Assembly: GCF_017313785.1 (NCBI RefSeq)
Contig: NZ_JAFLNL010000001.1
Coordinates: forward strand, 310,001-374,000
From: Flagellimonas aurea
GTDB lineage: Bacteria; Bacteroidota; Bacteroidia; Flavobacteriales; Flavobacteriaceae
Reading direction: 5' to 3'
DNA length: 64,000 nt
This document shows, piece by piece, positions 8,633 to 17,919 of this stretch (positions are counted from its first letter, which is position 1; each line of letters starts with the position of its first letter). The notes below the pieces were generated by a model that ran no database searches, was not told the origin of the DNA, and was given only the letters and a program-made list of their open reading frames with translations. The position numbers were made by a program, and so were the translations under genes.

Positions 8633-10789
8633 ATGAAAAACATAAGTCTGTTGGCTGCTTTGGTTTTATTTGCGGCCTGCAAAGAAGAATCTAAAACCAG
8701 AGAACCTATTACTGTGAACTATCCCACTACCAAAAAAGTTGATACTGTAGATAATTATTTTGGAACAGAGGTCCCAGACCCTTATCGCTGGTTGGAGGAC
8801 GACCGCAGCGAGGAGACCGAAGCCTGGGTAAAAAAGCAGAATACGGTCACATTCGGATATTTGGAAAAAATCCCTTTTCGCGAAGACCTAAAAAACCGAT
8901 TGGAAAAACTCTGGAACTACGAAAAAGTCGGTTCCCCTTTTAAAGAAGGCGATTACACCTATTACTACAAAAACAACGGGCTACAGAACCAATATGTGGT
9001 CTACCGCAAAAAGGATAATGGCGAAGAAGAGGTGTTTTTGGATCCCAATACATTTTCTGAGGATGGCACCACCTCTTTGATGGGACTTAGCTTCACCAAA
9101 GACGGTTCCAAAGCCGCCTATCTTATTTCCGAGGGTGGAAGCGATTGGCGCAAGGGAATTGTCATGGACACCGAAACCATGGAAATTGTAGAAGATACTT
9201 TGGTCGATATTAAATTTAGCGGTATTTCATGGAAGGGCAACGAAGGTTTCTACTACTCCAGCTATGATAAGCCCGAGGGCAGCGAGTTGTCGGCAAAAAC
9301 GGACCAGCACAAACTCTACTATCACAAATTGGGCACGCCACAGTCCGAAGATAAAATCATCTTTGGAGGCACACCCGAAGAAAAACACCGCTACGTAGGC
9401 GGTTCCGTTTCCGAAGACCAAAAATATCTTTTTATAACAGCTTCTATATCCACTTCCGGCAACAAGCTGTTTATGATGGATCTTTCCAAAGAAAACCCTG
9501 AACTAGTTACCATTTTGGATGATACCGATTCTGACACCTACCCCATAGAAAATGAAGGCTCCAAGCTTTATTTGGTAACCGACAGGGATGCGCCGAATAA
9601 AAAGGTAGTGACCGTGGACGCCTCCAACCCAACCCCGGACAATTGGAAAGATCTGATTCCTGAAACGGAAAATGTATTGACCGCCGGAACCGGAGGAGGT
9701 TATTTCTTCGCAGAATACATGGTGGATGCCATTTCCAAAGTACTTCAATATGATTATGATGGTAACTTGATCCGAGAAGTGAAACTGCCCGGAGTGGGAA
9801 GCGCAGGAGGTTTTGGCGGCAAAAAAGAGGACAAAGAATTCTATTTCTCCTTTACCAACTACAATACACCTGGTTCCTTGTATAAATATGATGTAGAAAC
9901 CGGTGAGTACGAACAATATTGGAAGCCTCAGATTGATTTCAATCCAGATGATTATGAATCGAAACAAGTGTTCTACAACTCCAAGGACGGTACAAAAGTA
10001 CCCATGATCATCACCTATAAAAAAGGAACTGAACTGAACGGAAAAAACCCGACCATTCTTTATGGTTATGGAGGCTTCAATGTAAGTTTAACGCCTTCTT
10101 TCAGCATCGTGAACGCTGTTTGGATGGAGCAAGGTGGTGTATATGCGGTTCCCAACCTTCGCGGGGGCGGCGAATACGGTAAAAAATGGCACGATGCCGG
10201 AACCAAGCTTCAAAAACAGAATGTATTCGATGACTTTATCGCTGCTGCCGAATACTTGATCGACAATAAATACACTTCAAAAGAATACTTGGCCATTCGC
10301 GGTGGTTCCAACGGAGGCTTGCTGGTTGGCGCCACTATGACCCAACGTCCGGACCTAATGCAAGTGGCATTACCGGCCGTAGGTGTAATGGACATGCTCC
10401 GCTACCACACCTTTACCGCTGGAGCGGGATGGGCCTACGATTATGGAACTTCCGAGGACAACGAAGAAATGTTCAACTATATCAAGGCATACTCCCCGGT
10501 TCATAATGTAAAAGAAGGAACTACCTATCCTGCCACTTTGGTCACCACAGGAGATCATGATGACCGCGTGGTTCCTGCCCATAGTTTTAAGTTTGCTGCC
10601 GAATTACAGGAAAAACAAGCAGGTGATCAGCCTACCCTTATCCGAATCGAGACCAACGCAGGTCACGGAGCGGGAACGCCGGTCAGCAAGACTATAGAAC
10701 AGTATGCCGACATCTTCGGCTTTACCTTTTATAACATGGGGTACGATGAACTGCCCAACCAAGCTGTACTCAAAGAGTTTAAAGATTAA
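8633..10789 (+). CDS. Prolyl oligopeptidase family (S9A) serine peptidase, lipoprotein
   Basis: Cleaves short peptides after proline. The 718-aa protein begins with a lipoprotein signal ([20 protein letters not shown]), so it is exported. An in-frame GTG at 8600 is possible but would put charged residues in front of the signal, so ATG 8633 was chosen. [13 protein letters not shown] marks the N-terminal family motif, followed by a seven-bladed propeller (about residues 80-430). The C-terminal alpha/beta hydrolase has the nucleophile in GGSNGGLL, the Asp in [10 protein letters not shown] and the His in NAGHGAG. Length matches the family. A hairpin terminator follows 6 nt after the stop. Confidence 0.95.
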   Translation: MKNISLLAALVLFAACKEESKTREPITVNYPTTKKVDTVDNYFGTEVPDPYRWLEDDRSEETEAWVKKQNTVTFGYLEKIPFREDLKNRLEKLWNYEKVGSPFKEGDYTYYYKNNGLQNQYVVYRKKDNGEEEVFLDPNTFSEDGTTSLMGLSFTKDGSKAAYLISEGGSDWRKGIVMDTETMEIVEDTLVDIKFSGISWKGNEGFYYSSYDKPEGSELSAKTDQHKLYYHKLGTPQSEDKIIFGGTPEEKHRYVGGSVSEDQKYLFITASISTSGNKLFMMDLSKENPELVTILDDTDSDTYPIENEGSKLYLVTDRDAPNKKVVTVDASNPTPDNWKDLIPETENVLTAGTGGGYFFAEYMVDAISKVLQYDYDGNLIREVKLPGVGSAGGFGGKKEDKEFYFSFTNYNTPGSLYKYDVETGEYEQYWKPQIDFNPDDYESKQVFYNSKDGTKVPMIITYKKGTELNGKNPTILYGYGGFNVSLTPSFSIVNAVWMEQGGVYAVPNLRGGGEYGKKWHDAGTKLQKQNVFDDFIAAAEYLIDNKYTSKEYLAIRGGSNGGLLVGATMTQRPDLMQVALPAVGVMDMLRYHTFTAGAGWAYDYGTSEDNEEMFNYIKAYSPVHNVKEGTTYPATLVTTGDHDDRVVPAHSFKFAAELQEKQAGDQPTLIRIETNAGHGAGTPVSKTIEQYADIFGFTFYNMGYDELPNQAVLKEFKD

Positions 10790-10795
10790 ATTGTA

Positions 10796-10825
10796 AAGGG
10801 CTGCTTTGTCAGCAGCCCTTAATTT
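10796..10825 (+). terminator. Terminator after prolyl oligopeptidase gene
   Basis: Perfect 10-bp arms AAGGGCTGCT (10796-10805) and AGCAGCCCTT (10811-10820) enclose a 5-nt loop and are followed by AATTT. It ends only a few bases before the next ATG. Confidence 0.7.
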
Positions 10826-10827
10826 CT

Positions 10828-11823
10828 ATGCTAAAAGTCCAAGTAGATTCTTTCGGTTATCAAGATAAAACCATTTTAAAAGACATTTCTTTTCAAGTGG
10901 CCCATGGGGAACATGTGGCATTGATGGGCGAAAGTGGCTCTGGAAAAAGTACCTTGTTAAAGATTGTTTATGGTCTGCTTCATGTGGAGGATGGCTCCAT
11001 TTTTTGGGGCAATACAGAAGCGCTCGGACCCAATTTTAATCTGGTTCCCGGAGAGCCTTATATGAAGTATTTGGCCCAGGATTTTGATTTGATGCCCTTC
11101 ATTTCCGTGGAAGAAAATGTTGGTCAGTTCCTTTCCGTGTTCGAGCGCGAAACGCATGATGAACGCATTGACGAACTCCTAGACCTCATCGAAATGAAAT
11201 CGTTCGCGAAAACCAAAGTAAAATACCTCAGCGGTGGTCAACAACAGCGAGTTGCACTTGCACGTGTATTGGCTCAAGAGCCGGAGATTTTGCTTCTGGA
11301 CGAACCCTTCGGCCATATTGACAACTTTAAGCGGATTTCATTAAGAAGAAATCTGTTCCTATATCTAAAAAAGCAGGACATTACCGTGCTTACCGCAAGC
11401 CACGACCCTAGCGATGTGCTCCCTTTCGCAGAGCGCACCTTAATATTACAGCAAGGGCGTGTCATTGCAGACAAAAATACGCAAGACCTCTACAAAAATC
11501 CTCCTGATTACTACACGGCATCATTGTTCGGGCAAGTAAACCAAATCCCGATGAAGTTGCTAAAATCCTATTCTGAAATTGAAAGGTCGATTCTGGTCTA
11601 CCCCCATGAGTTCAAATTTTCCGATTCGTCCGGGCTAAAGGTAGAGGTTATGAATTCTTTTTTTAAGGGAACCCACTACCTCAATGAAGGTATGGCGGAA
11701 GATGGTACTGTGGTTTTTTTCAATTCGGAGAAAGAACAGGAAAAAGGAGCGACCATTTTTCTTAATGTATCTTTGAATACCATTAACAAAAGACTCCAAA
11801 TTGGACAAAAAGCAGCTACATAG
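10828..11823 (+). CDS. ABC transporter ATP-binding protein with C-terminal TOBE-like extension
   Basis: A 331-aa nucleotide-binding subunit. Visible motifs are Walker A GESGSGKST (near residue 36), Q-loop YLAQDFDLMP, signature LSGGQQQRVALARVLAQEP, Walker B ILLLDEPFG and the H-loop TASHDP. The last 100 residues form a beta-rich extension (ILVYPHEFKF onward), as in the FbpC/PotA/MalK-type subunits with a TOBE domain. No permease or binding protein lies nearby, so it is an orphan ATPase, whose partner is elsewhere or absent. The start lies directly behind a terminator hairpin, so any promoter must overlap that hairpin or the end of the peptidase gene. Its last 23 nt overlap the arfB start. Confidence 0.88.
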   Translation: MLKVQVDSFGYQDKTILKDISFQVAHGEHVALMGESGSGKSTLLKIVYGLLHVEDGSIFWGNTEALGPNFNLVPGEPYMKYLAQDFDLMPFISVEENVGQFLSVFERETHDERIDELLDLIEMKSFAKTKVKYLSGGQQQRVALARVLAQEPEILLLDEPFGHIDNFKRISLRRNLFLYLKKQDITVLTASHDPSDVLPFAERTLILQQGRVIADKNTQDLYKNPPDYYTASLFGQVNQIPMKLLKSYSEIERSILVYPHEFKFSDSSGLKVEVMNSFFKGTHYLNEGMAEDGTVVFFNSEKEQEKGATIFLNVSLNTINKRLQIGQKAAT

Positions 11824-12208
11824 GGAACTTCAGTTTAAGGCCATGCGCAGTAGTGGCGCCGGAGGCCAACATGTGAACAAGGTTTCCTCCAAAGTGGAAC
11901 TCACTTTTAACATTAGTGAATCAGAAGGGCTTTCGGATAGGGAAAAAGGTCGGATTTTCCTTAAACTACAATCCCGATTGACCAATGATGGAACTCTGGT
12001 TCTTCAATGTGATGAGGCAAGGAGCCAACACCGAAACAAAGACCTTGTCGTCAAGCGTTTTTTTGATATTCTAAAAAATGCGCTCGTAGTCCCAAAAAAA
12101 AGAAAGCCTACCAAACCCACTAAATCCTCAAAAGAAAAAAGATTGAAATCCAAAAAAATTACGGCCGAAAAAAAAGCCGCTCGTAAAAAACCAGATTTGG
12201 GCAAATAA
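11801..12208 (+). CDS. arfB: Alternative ribosome-rescue peptidyl-tRNA hydrolase (ArfB-like)
   Basis: Hydrolyses peptidyl-tRNA on stalled ribosomes. The 135-aa protein has the release-factor loop RSSGAGGQHVNKVSSKVEL with the catalytic GGQ near residue 20. It ends in a long, very basic tail (KKRKPTKPTKSSKEKRLKSK onward) that in this family threads into the empty mRNA channel. The chosen start is a TTG at 11801. No ATG lies between the upstream in-frame stop at 11774 and the conserved region except one too close to the GGQ loop. It overlaps the upstream ABC ATPase by 23 nt in another frame, indicating coupling. Confidence 0.9.
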   Translation: MDKKQLHRELQFKAMRSSGAGGQHVNKVSSKVELTFNISESEGLSDREKGRIFLKLQSRLTNDGTLVLQCDEARSQHRNKDLVVKRFFDILKNALVVPKKRKPTKPTKSSKEKRLKSKKITAEKKAARKKPDLGK

Positions 12209-12344
12209 GAATTTGATGATTTTCAATCTATCAGATTATAAACCCATCAAAAAAAAACAAATACACGACAATTCCGACCCGTCTAATTTAGTATCCTCGA
12301 CACAAATGCTTAATTTTCAGTCAAATTATAACTAATTCAAAAAA

Positions 12345-14960
12345 ATGATTTCTAAAAATGCAAACCTCAAAGCATGGTTGCTCTCCGTTGCCATGTTTTT
12401 GTCTTGTGCAGCGTTTTCCGTGGCACAAAGTGTTCCTTCCCCCGAGGACGTTTTCGGATTTAAGGTGGGAGCCGATTACAAATTGGCCGACTATTCCCAA
12501 ATTGAAGACTATTTGTCCAAATTGGACGCTGCTTCCAATAGGGTCAAAAAAATTGAGATCGGAGAAACGGTACTTGGCCGTAAAATGTACCTGATGTTCA
12601 TCTCTACGGAAGAAAACCTTGCCCAGCTGGACAAGTGGAAGGACATCAGTACCAAGCTTGCCCGTGTTCAAGTGAGCGATGACGAAGCCATGAAACTTTC
12701 CCAAGAAGGAAAAGCCATCGTCTGGATCGATGGTGGAATGCACTCCACCGAGTTGGCCCACGGTCAAATGACTTCCGAACTGGCCTATACCTTGGCTACT
12801 TCAGAAACCCCGGAAATGCAAAAGATCAGGGAAAACGTTATCACCCTTTTAATGCCGGTAATGAATCCAGATGGATTGGACATCGTTGTTGATTGGTATC
12901 GCAAGAATATGGGAACCGCCTATGAAACTTCTCGCCCTCCGATTCTATACCATTATTATATGGGCCATGACAACAACAGGGACTGGTTTATGAACATTAT
13001 GCCCGAAACGTACAACGTAACAAAAATTCTCTATAACGAATGGTACCCTCAGATCGTTTACAATCATCACCAATCGTCCCCATCTTGGACCAAGATCTCC
13101 ATTCCACCCTATGCAGATCCTGTAAACCCAAAAATTCACCCGGCAATAACTGCTGCAGTGAGCGAAGTAGGCTCCGCAATGTCCAAGCGTTTTTCTTTGG
13201 AAAATATGCCCGGTGCCATTGCCGATAATTTTTACACCATGTTCTGGAACGGTGGTGGGCGCACCGTGCCATATTACCATAATATGATCGGTATTCTGAC
13301 CGAAACGGGACATACCACGCCAACCCCTCGGTTCTATGACCCCGAAAAACTGCCAAAAACTGTAGCGGGCGGCACCCCTACGGACGGAACGGACATTATG
13401 TACCCCGACCCATGGAAAGGTGGCGAATCCCACTTTAGGGATGCCGTGGATTACATGCTGACCGCCACTTGGGCCACTTTGGACCTTGCTGCCGACCGCA
13501 AGAGCAATTACCTGTACAACATCTATAAAATGGGTAAATCGGCTGTTGAAAAAGGAAAGAGCGAAGGGTTATTCGCCTACATCATAAGCAAGGAACAATG
13601 GGATTCTTTTGAAGCCGTAAATCTTGTCAACGTATTGCTCCAAGGAGGAATCGAGGTCGAAAAAGCCACTAAAGATTTTACCGTCAATGGCAAAGAATAC
13701 GAAGAAGGTTCCTATGTAATCTACACAGCACAAGCCTTTAGACCTTACCTGATGGACCTTATGGAAAAACAAAATTATCCCACGCGTTTCCAATACCCCG
13801 GCGGTCCTCCCGATACTCCATACGATTTGGCAGGATGGACATTGCCAATGCAAATGGGCATCGATGTGGATAAAATTGAAGAACCATTCAAAGCTCCGAC
13901 CGAGAAAGTCAATGGTCTCGTATCGTATTACGATGGCGAAGTAAACAGGAACGGTTCCTTTGGATATGCCCTTAGTGCCAACACCAATGCCTCCGTGGCG
14001 GCAACCAACAAGGTTTTGAGGGCAGGAGGCACGGCATACAAGAGCATGGGCGAATTCAAAGCAGGAAAAGAAACGCTGCCCGCTGGATCCTATATTGTTT
14101 CCGGGGACAAAGAAATGATAGCATCCCTTGCAGACGAGTACGGTCTTGAATTCAAAGGTTTAGCAGCTAAACCAGAGGTGCAATTGAAGAAAATCCATCT
14201 GCCCAAAGTAGGTCTGTACAAATCCTGGGTGGCCAATATGGACGAAGGATGGACCCGTTTTGTAATGGACGAGTACGAATTTGATATGGATACTTTGCAC
14301 GATGCGGACATCAAGACCAAAGATCTCTCGCAGTATGATGCCATCATCATTCCATCACAAAGACCAAGTTCCATTTTACATGGACATAGCAATTTGAGCA
14401 TGCCCGAAAAATTCACAGGAGGCATTGGCCTAAAAGGGTCCATGGCGCTGAGCGACTATGTGGATGCGGGTGGAACCTTGATCGCTTTTGATGAAGCAAG
14501 TGACTTTGTGATCGAACAATTCGGGTTGCCATTGCGCGATGCCGTTGAAGGTGCGGACAGCAAAGATTTCTTTATTCCAGGATCTTTGATCAAGGCCGGT
14601 GTGGACACGTCCCATCCGTTGGCCTTTGGTATGAAGGATACGGTTGCCGTTTCATTTAACCGAAGTAGGGCCTTTACCATTGACAAACAACGTAAAACAG
14701 GTGAAGGAGGAACAGAGGACATCAAAGATGCTCCCGCACCCGATGTTGAGGTAATAGCCACCTATGCCGCCAAAGACCTACTGATGAGTGGTTGGGCCAT
14801 GGGAGAGGACAAGTACATTGCCAAAAAGCCAGCCATGGTAAAAGCAAAGTATGGAAAAGGTTCCGCCATCTTGTTCGCGTTCCGTCCACAATTTAGGGCG
14901 CAGCCTCGCGGCACTTACAAATTGATTTTTAACGCGATTTACGAAGGCGCTTCGGAATAG
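12345..14960 (+). CDS. M14-family zinc carboxypeptidase, secreted
   Basis: An 871-aa exported metallopeptidase. The signal peptide covers about residues 1-27, ending at CAAFSVAQS. The catalytic zinc site is visible as HSTE in GGMHSTELAHGQM (HxxE) and the third ligand in YNHHQSSPSW. The general base Glu is in ILTETGHTTP. The peptidase domain occupies residues 40-380. The remaining 490 residues include a domain resembling a class-I glutamine-amidotransferase fold (SQYDAIIIPSQRP, ADYVDAGG-like region) seen in large Bacteroidota M14 proteins. Such enzymes probably degrade peptides for nutrition. It is a single gene ending in a strong terminator. Confidence 0.9.
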   Translation: MISKNANLKAWLLSVAMFLSCAAFSVAQSVPSPEDVFGFKVGADYKLADYSQIEDYLSKLDAASNRVKKIEIGETVLGRKMYLMFISTEENLAQLDKWKDISTKLARVQVSDDEAMKLSQEGKAIVWIDGGMHSTELAHGQMTSELAYTLATSETPEMQKIRENVITLLMPVMNPDGLDIVVDWYRKNMGTAYETSRPPILYHYYMGHDNNRDWFMNIMPETYNVTKILYNEWYPQIVYNHHQSSPSWTKISIPPYADPVNPKIHPAITAAVSEVGSAMSKRFSLENMPGAIADNFYTMFWNGGGRTVPYYHNMIGILTETGHTTPTPRFYDPEKLPKTVAGGTPTDGTDIMYPDPWKGGESHFRDAVDYMLTATWATLDLAADRKSNYLYNIYKMGKSAVEKGKSEGLFAYIISKEQWDSFEAVNLVNVLLQGGIEVEKATKDFTVNGKEYEEGSYVIYTAQAFRPYLMDLMEKQNYPTRFQYPGGPPDTPYDLAGWTLPMQMGIDVDKIEEPFKAPTEKVNGLVSYYDGEVNRNGSFGYALSANTNASVAATNKVLRAGGTAYKSMGEFKAGKETLPAGSYIVSGDKEMIASLADEYGLEFKGLAAKPEVQLKKIHLPKVGLYKSWVANMDEGWTRFVMDEYEFDMDTLHDADIKTKDLSQYDAIIIPSQRPSSILHGHSNLSMPEKFTGGIGLKGSMALSDYVDAGGTLIAFDEASDFVIEQFGLPLRDAVEGADSKDFFIPGSLIKAGVDTSHPLAFGMKDTVAVSFNRSRAFTIDKQRKTGEGGTEDIKDAPAPDVEVIATYAAKDLLMSGWAMGEDKYIAKKPAMVKAKYGKGSAILFAFRPQFRAQPRGTYKLIFNAIYEGASE

Positions 14961-14988
14961 CAGAAAACATATGAGTATATAAGGAAAG

Positions 14989-15018
14989 GCCGCATCAAAA
15001 TTGATGCGGCTTTTTTTT
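14989..15018 (+). terminator. Strong terminator after M14 peptidase gene
   Basis: Perfect 10-bp GC-rich arms GCCGCATCAA (14989-14998) and TTGATGCGGC (15001-15010) with a 2-nt apparent loop, followed by eight T. Confidence 0.9.
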
Positions 15019-15140
15019 GGATTCGTCTTGTGCGAGCTTTAAATAAAATCATCCCTGTACCAAAGTACCTTTAATATTTTCATCAATGAAACATTCAAAA
15101 CCCAAGCATCTAACAAAATTGGCTAAAATCTCTGGCTAAA

Positions 15141-16805
15141 CTATGAATGGCTTTCGCCCTCCAGTTCCCTTGCAATCCAAGCAAAACTGTCCTGGACCTT
15201 GGGAAAAACTTGTTCTATCGGAACCAAATCGGGAATAATGTCAATGTTTTCAATAAGCTGTTTGGGCTGTTCCCTCAAACCTGTTAGAACGGTTTTCACG
15301 TTTTTCTTGGATAATTCGAATATAATATTCTCCAAGGCATAGACCCCGGACTGATCGATATGGGGCACACGATCCATACGTATAACCAGTATTTTTATAT
15401 TCTCGTCAATATTTTTTATTTGATCCTGAAAAAAGGTGGAAAAACCAAAAAACAACGGCCCGTTTAAATGTTTGATGTATACATGGTCCTTATATCTCTC
15501 ATAAAAATTCTCCTCGTCAAGCCAAGGCTTTTCACCCTCAAAACCTGCAATGGTACCAACGTCCATGCCTTTTTCCCCAATATCGCTAGCGCGTTTCATA
15601 AACAACAATGCCGCTAAGGTTACCCCGACTCCAACTGCTTGGATCAGACTGCCAAACGTGGTCCATAGTAAGACGATGATCAGCACCACAGAGTCAGCCT
15701 TGGGCATAACCTTCATGTGCCTGATACCACGTTTATCTATAATCTTAAATCCAATTGGAATCAATATTCCTGCCAGTACGGCCAAGGGAATATAAGCTGC
15801 CAGGGAACTTAGTCCCAATAAAACGGCCAAGAGAAATGTTCCGTGCAAGGCTCCTGAAAGCCTGGTTTTACCACCATTATTGATATTTACCACGGTACCC
15901 TTCGTAGCTCCTGCACCAGGTATGCCCCCAATCAATGCTGCTACCATATTGCCAATACCTTGGCCTATTAGCTCGCGATTGCTATTATGTTTGGTCTTGG
16001 TCATGTTATCTGCAATTACCGAGGTCAATAGTGAGTCAATTGAACCCAAAACCGCCAAGACGAGTCCATATTCCAAAACCATAAAATAGGCTTCGCTATC
16101 AATGCTGAAAAGGCCATCTATTTGCAATGACGGTAATCCCGAAGGTATTTCACCAATGATAGGAACATCCCAATTTATGAAATAGGAAAAGATGGATACG
16201 GCAATCAAGGCCACTAGAGCACTGGGCACGGTCTTATTGATTTTTGGAAAGAGGTAATAAATTATCACCGTCATTGCCCCCAAAACCATGGCCTGCCAAT
16301 TAAACTCTGAAAATAATCTGGGCAGATCCGACATTACCTTTACAGTAGATTTTGCCGAATCCAAACCAACGAACGGGAATATTTGCAGGATGATGATAAT
16401 GAGTCCCACACCGCTCATAAAGCCTGAAATTACGGGATAGGGAAAATATTTGATATATCCGGCAATGTTTACAAGCCCGAAAATTATCTGCAATACGCCG
16501 CCGACAAAGAAACTCAGAATAATGATGCCCATTGCACTTTCCAAACTTCCTGTCAAATCAACGGCACTGGCCACCAAAGCTGCTGAAACCACGGTCATTG
16601 GTCCGGTAGGGCCGCTAGCTTGTGTTTTTGTTCCCCCAAACAAGGCGGCAAGTATTCCAATTGCGATTGCACCGTACAGCCCTGAGATTGCACCGAGACC
16701 GGATTGCACACCAAAAGCCAATGCCAGCGGTAGCGCTACGATGCCCGCCACGAGTCCACCGGTAAAATCGCCTTTCAAATATTTTGTATCGTAAAATTTT
16801 GCCAT
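15141..16805 (-). CDS. SulP family inorganic anion transporter (SLC26-like) with STAS domain
   Basis: An inner-membrane anion transporter or exchanger of 554 aa. The membrane part (residues 10-410) has the SulP pattern GGLVAGIVALPLALAFGVQS in TM1 and the conserved GPTGPMTVVSAALVA. IGGIPGAGATKGTVVNINNG marks the family stretch before the last helices. The cytoplasmic STAS domain covers about residues 440-545 (RMDRVPHIDQSGVYALENII). Bicarbonate or sulfate is the usual substrate. The presence of a TauE/SafE family gene upstream is compatible with sulfur anions, but the two are 289 nt apart and specificity is not readable. Confidence 0.93.
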   Translation of the reverse strand: MAKFYDTKYLKGDFTGGLVAGIVALPLALAFGVQSGLGAISGLYGAIAIGILAALFGGTKTQASGPTGPMTVVSAALVASAVDLTGSLESAMGIIILSFFVGGVLQIIFGLVNIAGYIKYFPYPVISGFMSGVGLIIIILQIFPFVGLDSAKSTVKVMSDLPRLFSEFNWQAMVLGAMTVIIYYLFPKINKTVPSALVALIAVSIFSYFINWDVPIIGEIPSGLPSLQIDGLFSIDSEAYFMVLEYGLVLAVLGSIDSLLTSVIADNMTKTKHNSNRELIGQGIGNMVAALIGGIPGAGATKGTVVNINNGGKTRLSGALHGTFLLAVLLGLSSLAAYIPLAVLAGILIPIGFKIIDKRGIRHMKVMPKADSVVLIIVLLWTTFGSLIQAVGVGVTLAALLFMKRASDIGEKGMDVGTIAGFEGEKPWLDEENFYERYKDHVYIKHLNGPLFFGFSTFFQDQIKNIDENIKILVIRMDRVPHIDQSGVYALENIIFELSKKNVKTVLTGLREQPKQLIENIDIIPDLVPIEQVFPKVQDSFAWIARELEGESHS

Positions 16806-17094
16806 AATTGGTTAGGTTCTATTGTGAGTTTTATTTTACTTGAAATTTACAACTTTCGAAATTAACCCTCGAGCCTTTGGTCCTTTATCTTGGTCCCAGG
16901 ACATTCATTGTTACATAAATATCTATCCGCATGCGCCTTGTCCACCACTCTACGGATTGGTTCGACCATTTTCTTGAAATTCCCATCCGACCAGACAATC
17001 CTTTGCTGTGGATTATGGCCAACTCCTGCGGAATCTTCATGAACGAATCATTTTTGAAGAAATACCGTTTCAAAAAAAAGCAAAGGAAAAAAGG

Positions 17095-17850
17095 TTATTT
17101 AAACAAAATCGCCACCGCACCGATCGCCGTCACGATCAAAATAAAGCGCTTATAATTCTTTTCGTTGATTTTCTTCACCAAGAAAACACCCAAAACCAAC
17201 CCAATAAGAATGGCGGGCAGTAGCCTTAAGTTTACCAGAAGGCTTTCAATCGTAACCGTTTTCCAAACAAATACATGAAAGGGAAGTTTGAATAAATTAG
17301 TGATGAAGAACAGCCACGCAGCCGTACCCACAAATTCGTTCTTGGGCAATCGCATTGCCAAAAAGAAAATATTGGTGAAGGCCCCGGCCAAGTTGCCGAT
17401 CATGGTACAGATTCCGGCCAAAATTCCCATGGAGCCCGAAAACAACCAATGGGTGGGCACGGTTTGGGACTTTCTTCTGTCCCACCAAATGAGCATCGCC
17501 AAACTTATAAATATCACGATCACCATTCCCCATTTAAATTCCCATTCAGGGAGGTCCTTGCCGACCAAAACCCCGATGAGTATTCCAAGAATCATCCATG
17601 GAATAAACTTAAAAATATATTTCCATTGGGCATGCCGGTTGTAATAGACCACCGCAAAAATATCCCCAACAATGAGAAGTGGAATAAAAAGCCCCGTGGA
17701 AGCTCTCGAGCCAAAGGCCAAGGCCATAAGGGTCACATTGAAAATGGACATCCCCTTAAGCCCTGCTTTGGAGACCCCCATTAAAAAGGCAGCAGTAGCG
17801 GCCATGGTCCATGCAGCAACAGAAATATCCGAAAAAGTTGAAAGAAACAT
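17095..17850 (-). CDS. TauE/SafE (DUF81) family anion permease
   Basis: A 251-aa membrane protein with seven to eight predicted helices and the two-repeat layout of the TauE/SafE family, which exports sulfite, sulfoacetate or related anions. The repeat-like stretches AAFLMGVSKAGLKGM near the N-terminus and LFSGSMGILAGICTMIGNLAGAF in the second half carry the small-residue motifs of the family. It is codirectional with and upstream of the SulP gene. The start is 70 nt from the divergent symporter gene. Substrate unknown. Confidence 0.88.
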   Translation of the reverse strand: MFLSTFSDISVAAWTMAATAAFLMGVSKAGLKGMSIFNVTLMALAFGSRASTGLFIPLLIVGDIFAVVYYNRHAQWKYIFKFIPWMILGILIGVLVGKDLPEWEFKWGMVIVIFISLAMLIWWDRRKSQTVPTHWLFSGSMGILAGICTMIGNLAGAFTNIFFLAMRLPKNEFVGTAAWLFFITNLFKLPFHVFVWKTVTIESLLVNLRLLPAILIGLVLGVFLVKKINEKNYKRFILIVTAIGAVAILFK

Positions 17851-17919
17851 GAGGATTTTTTTGCAGGTTCACAAAAGTAACCCAAAAAAACTATCTTTAA
17901 CTCCAGCCAAACTAAACAA

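Noticed and set aside
16806..17094. Small open frames on both strands between the SulP and TauE/SafE genes
   Set aside because: They overlap each other on opposite strands, have no recognisable motifs, and one runs into the 3' end of the TauE/SafE gene. They are probably chance frames.
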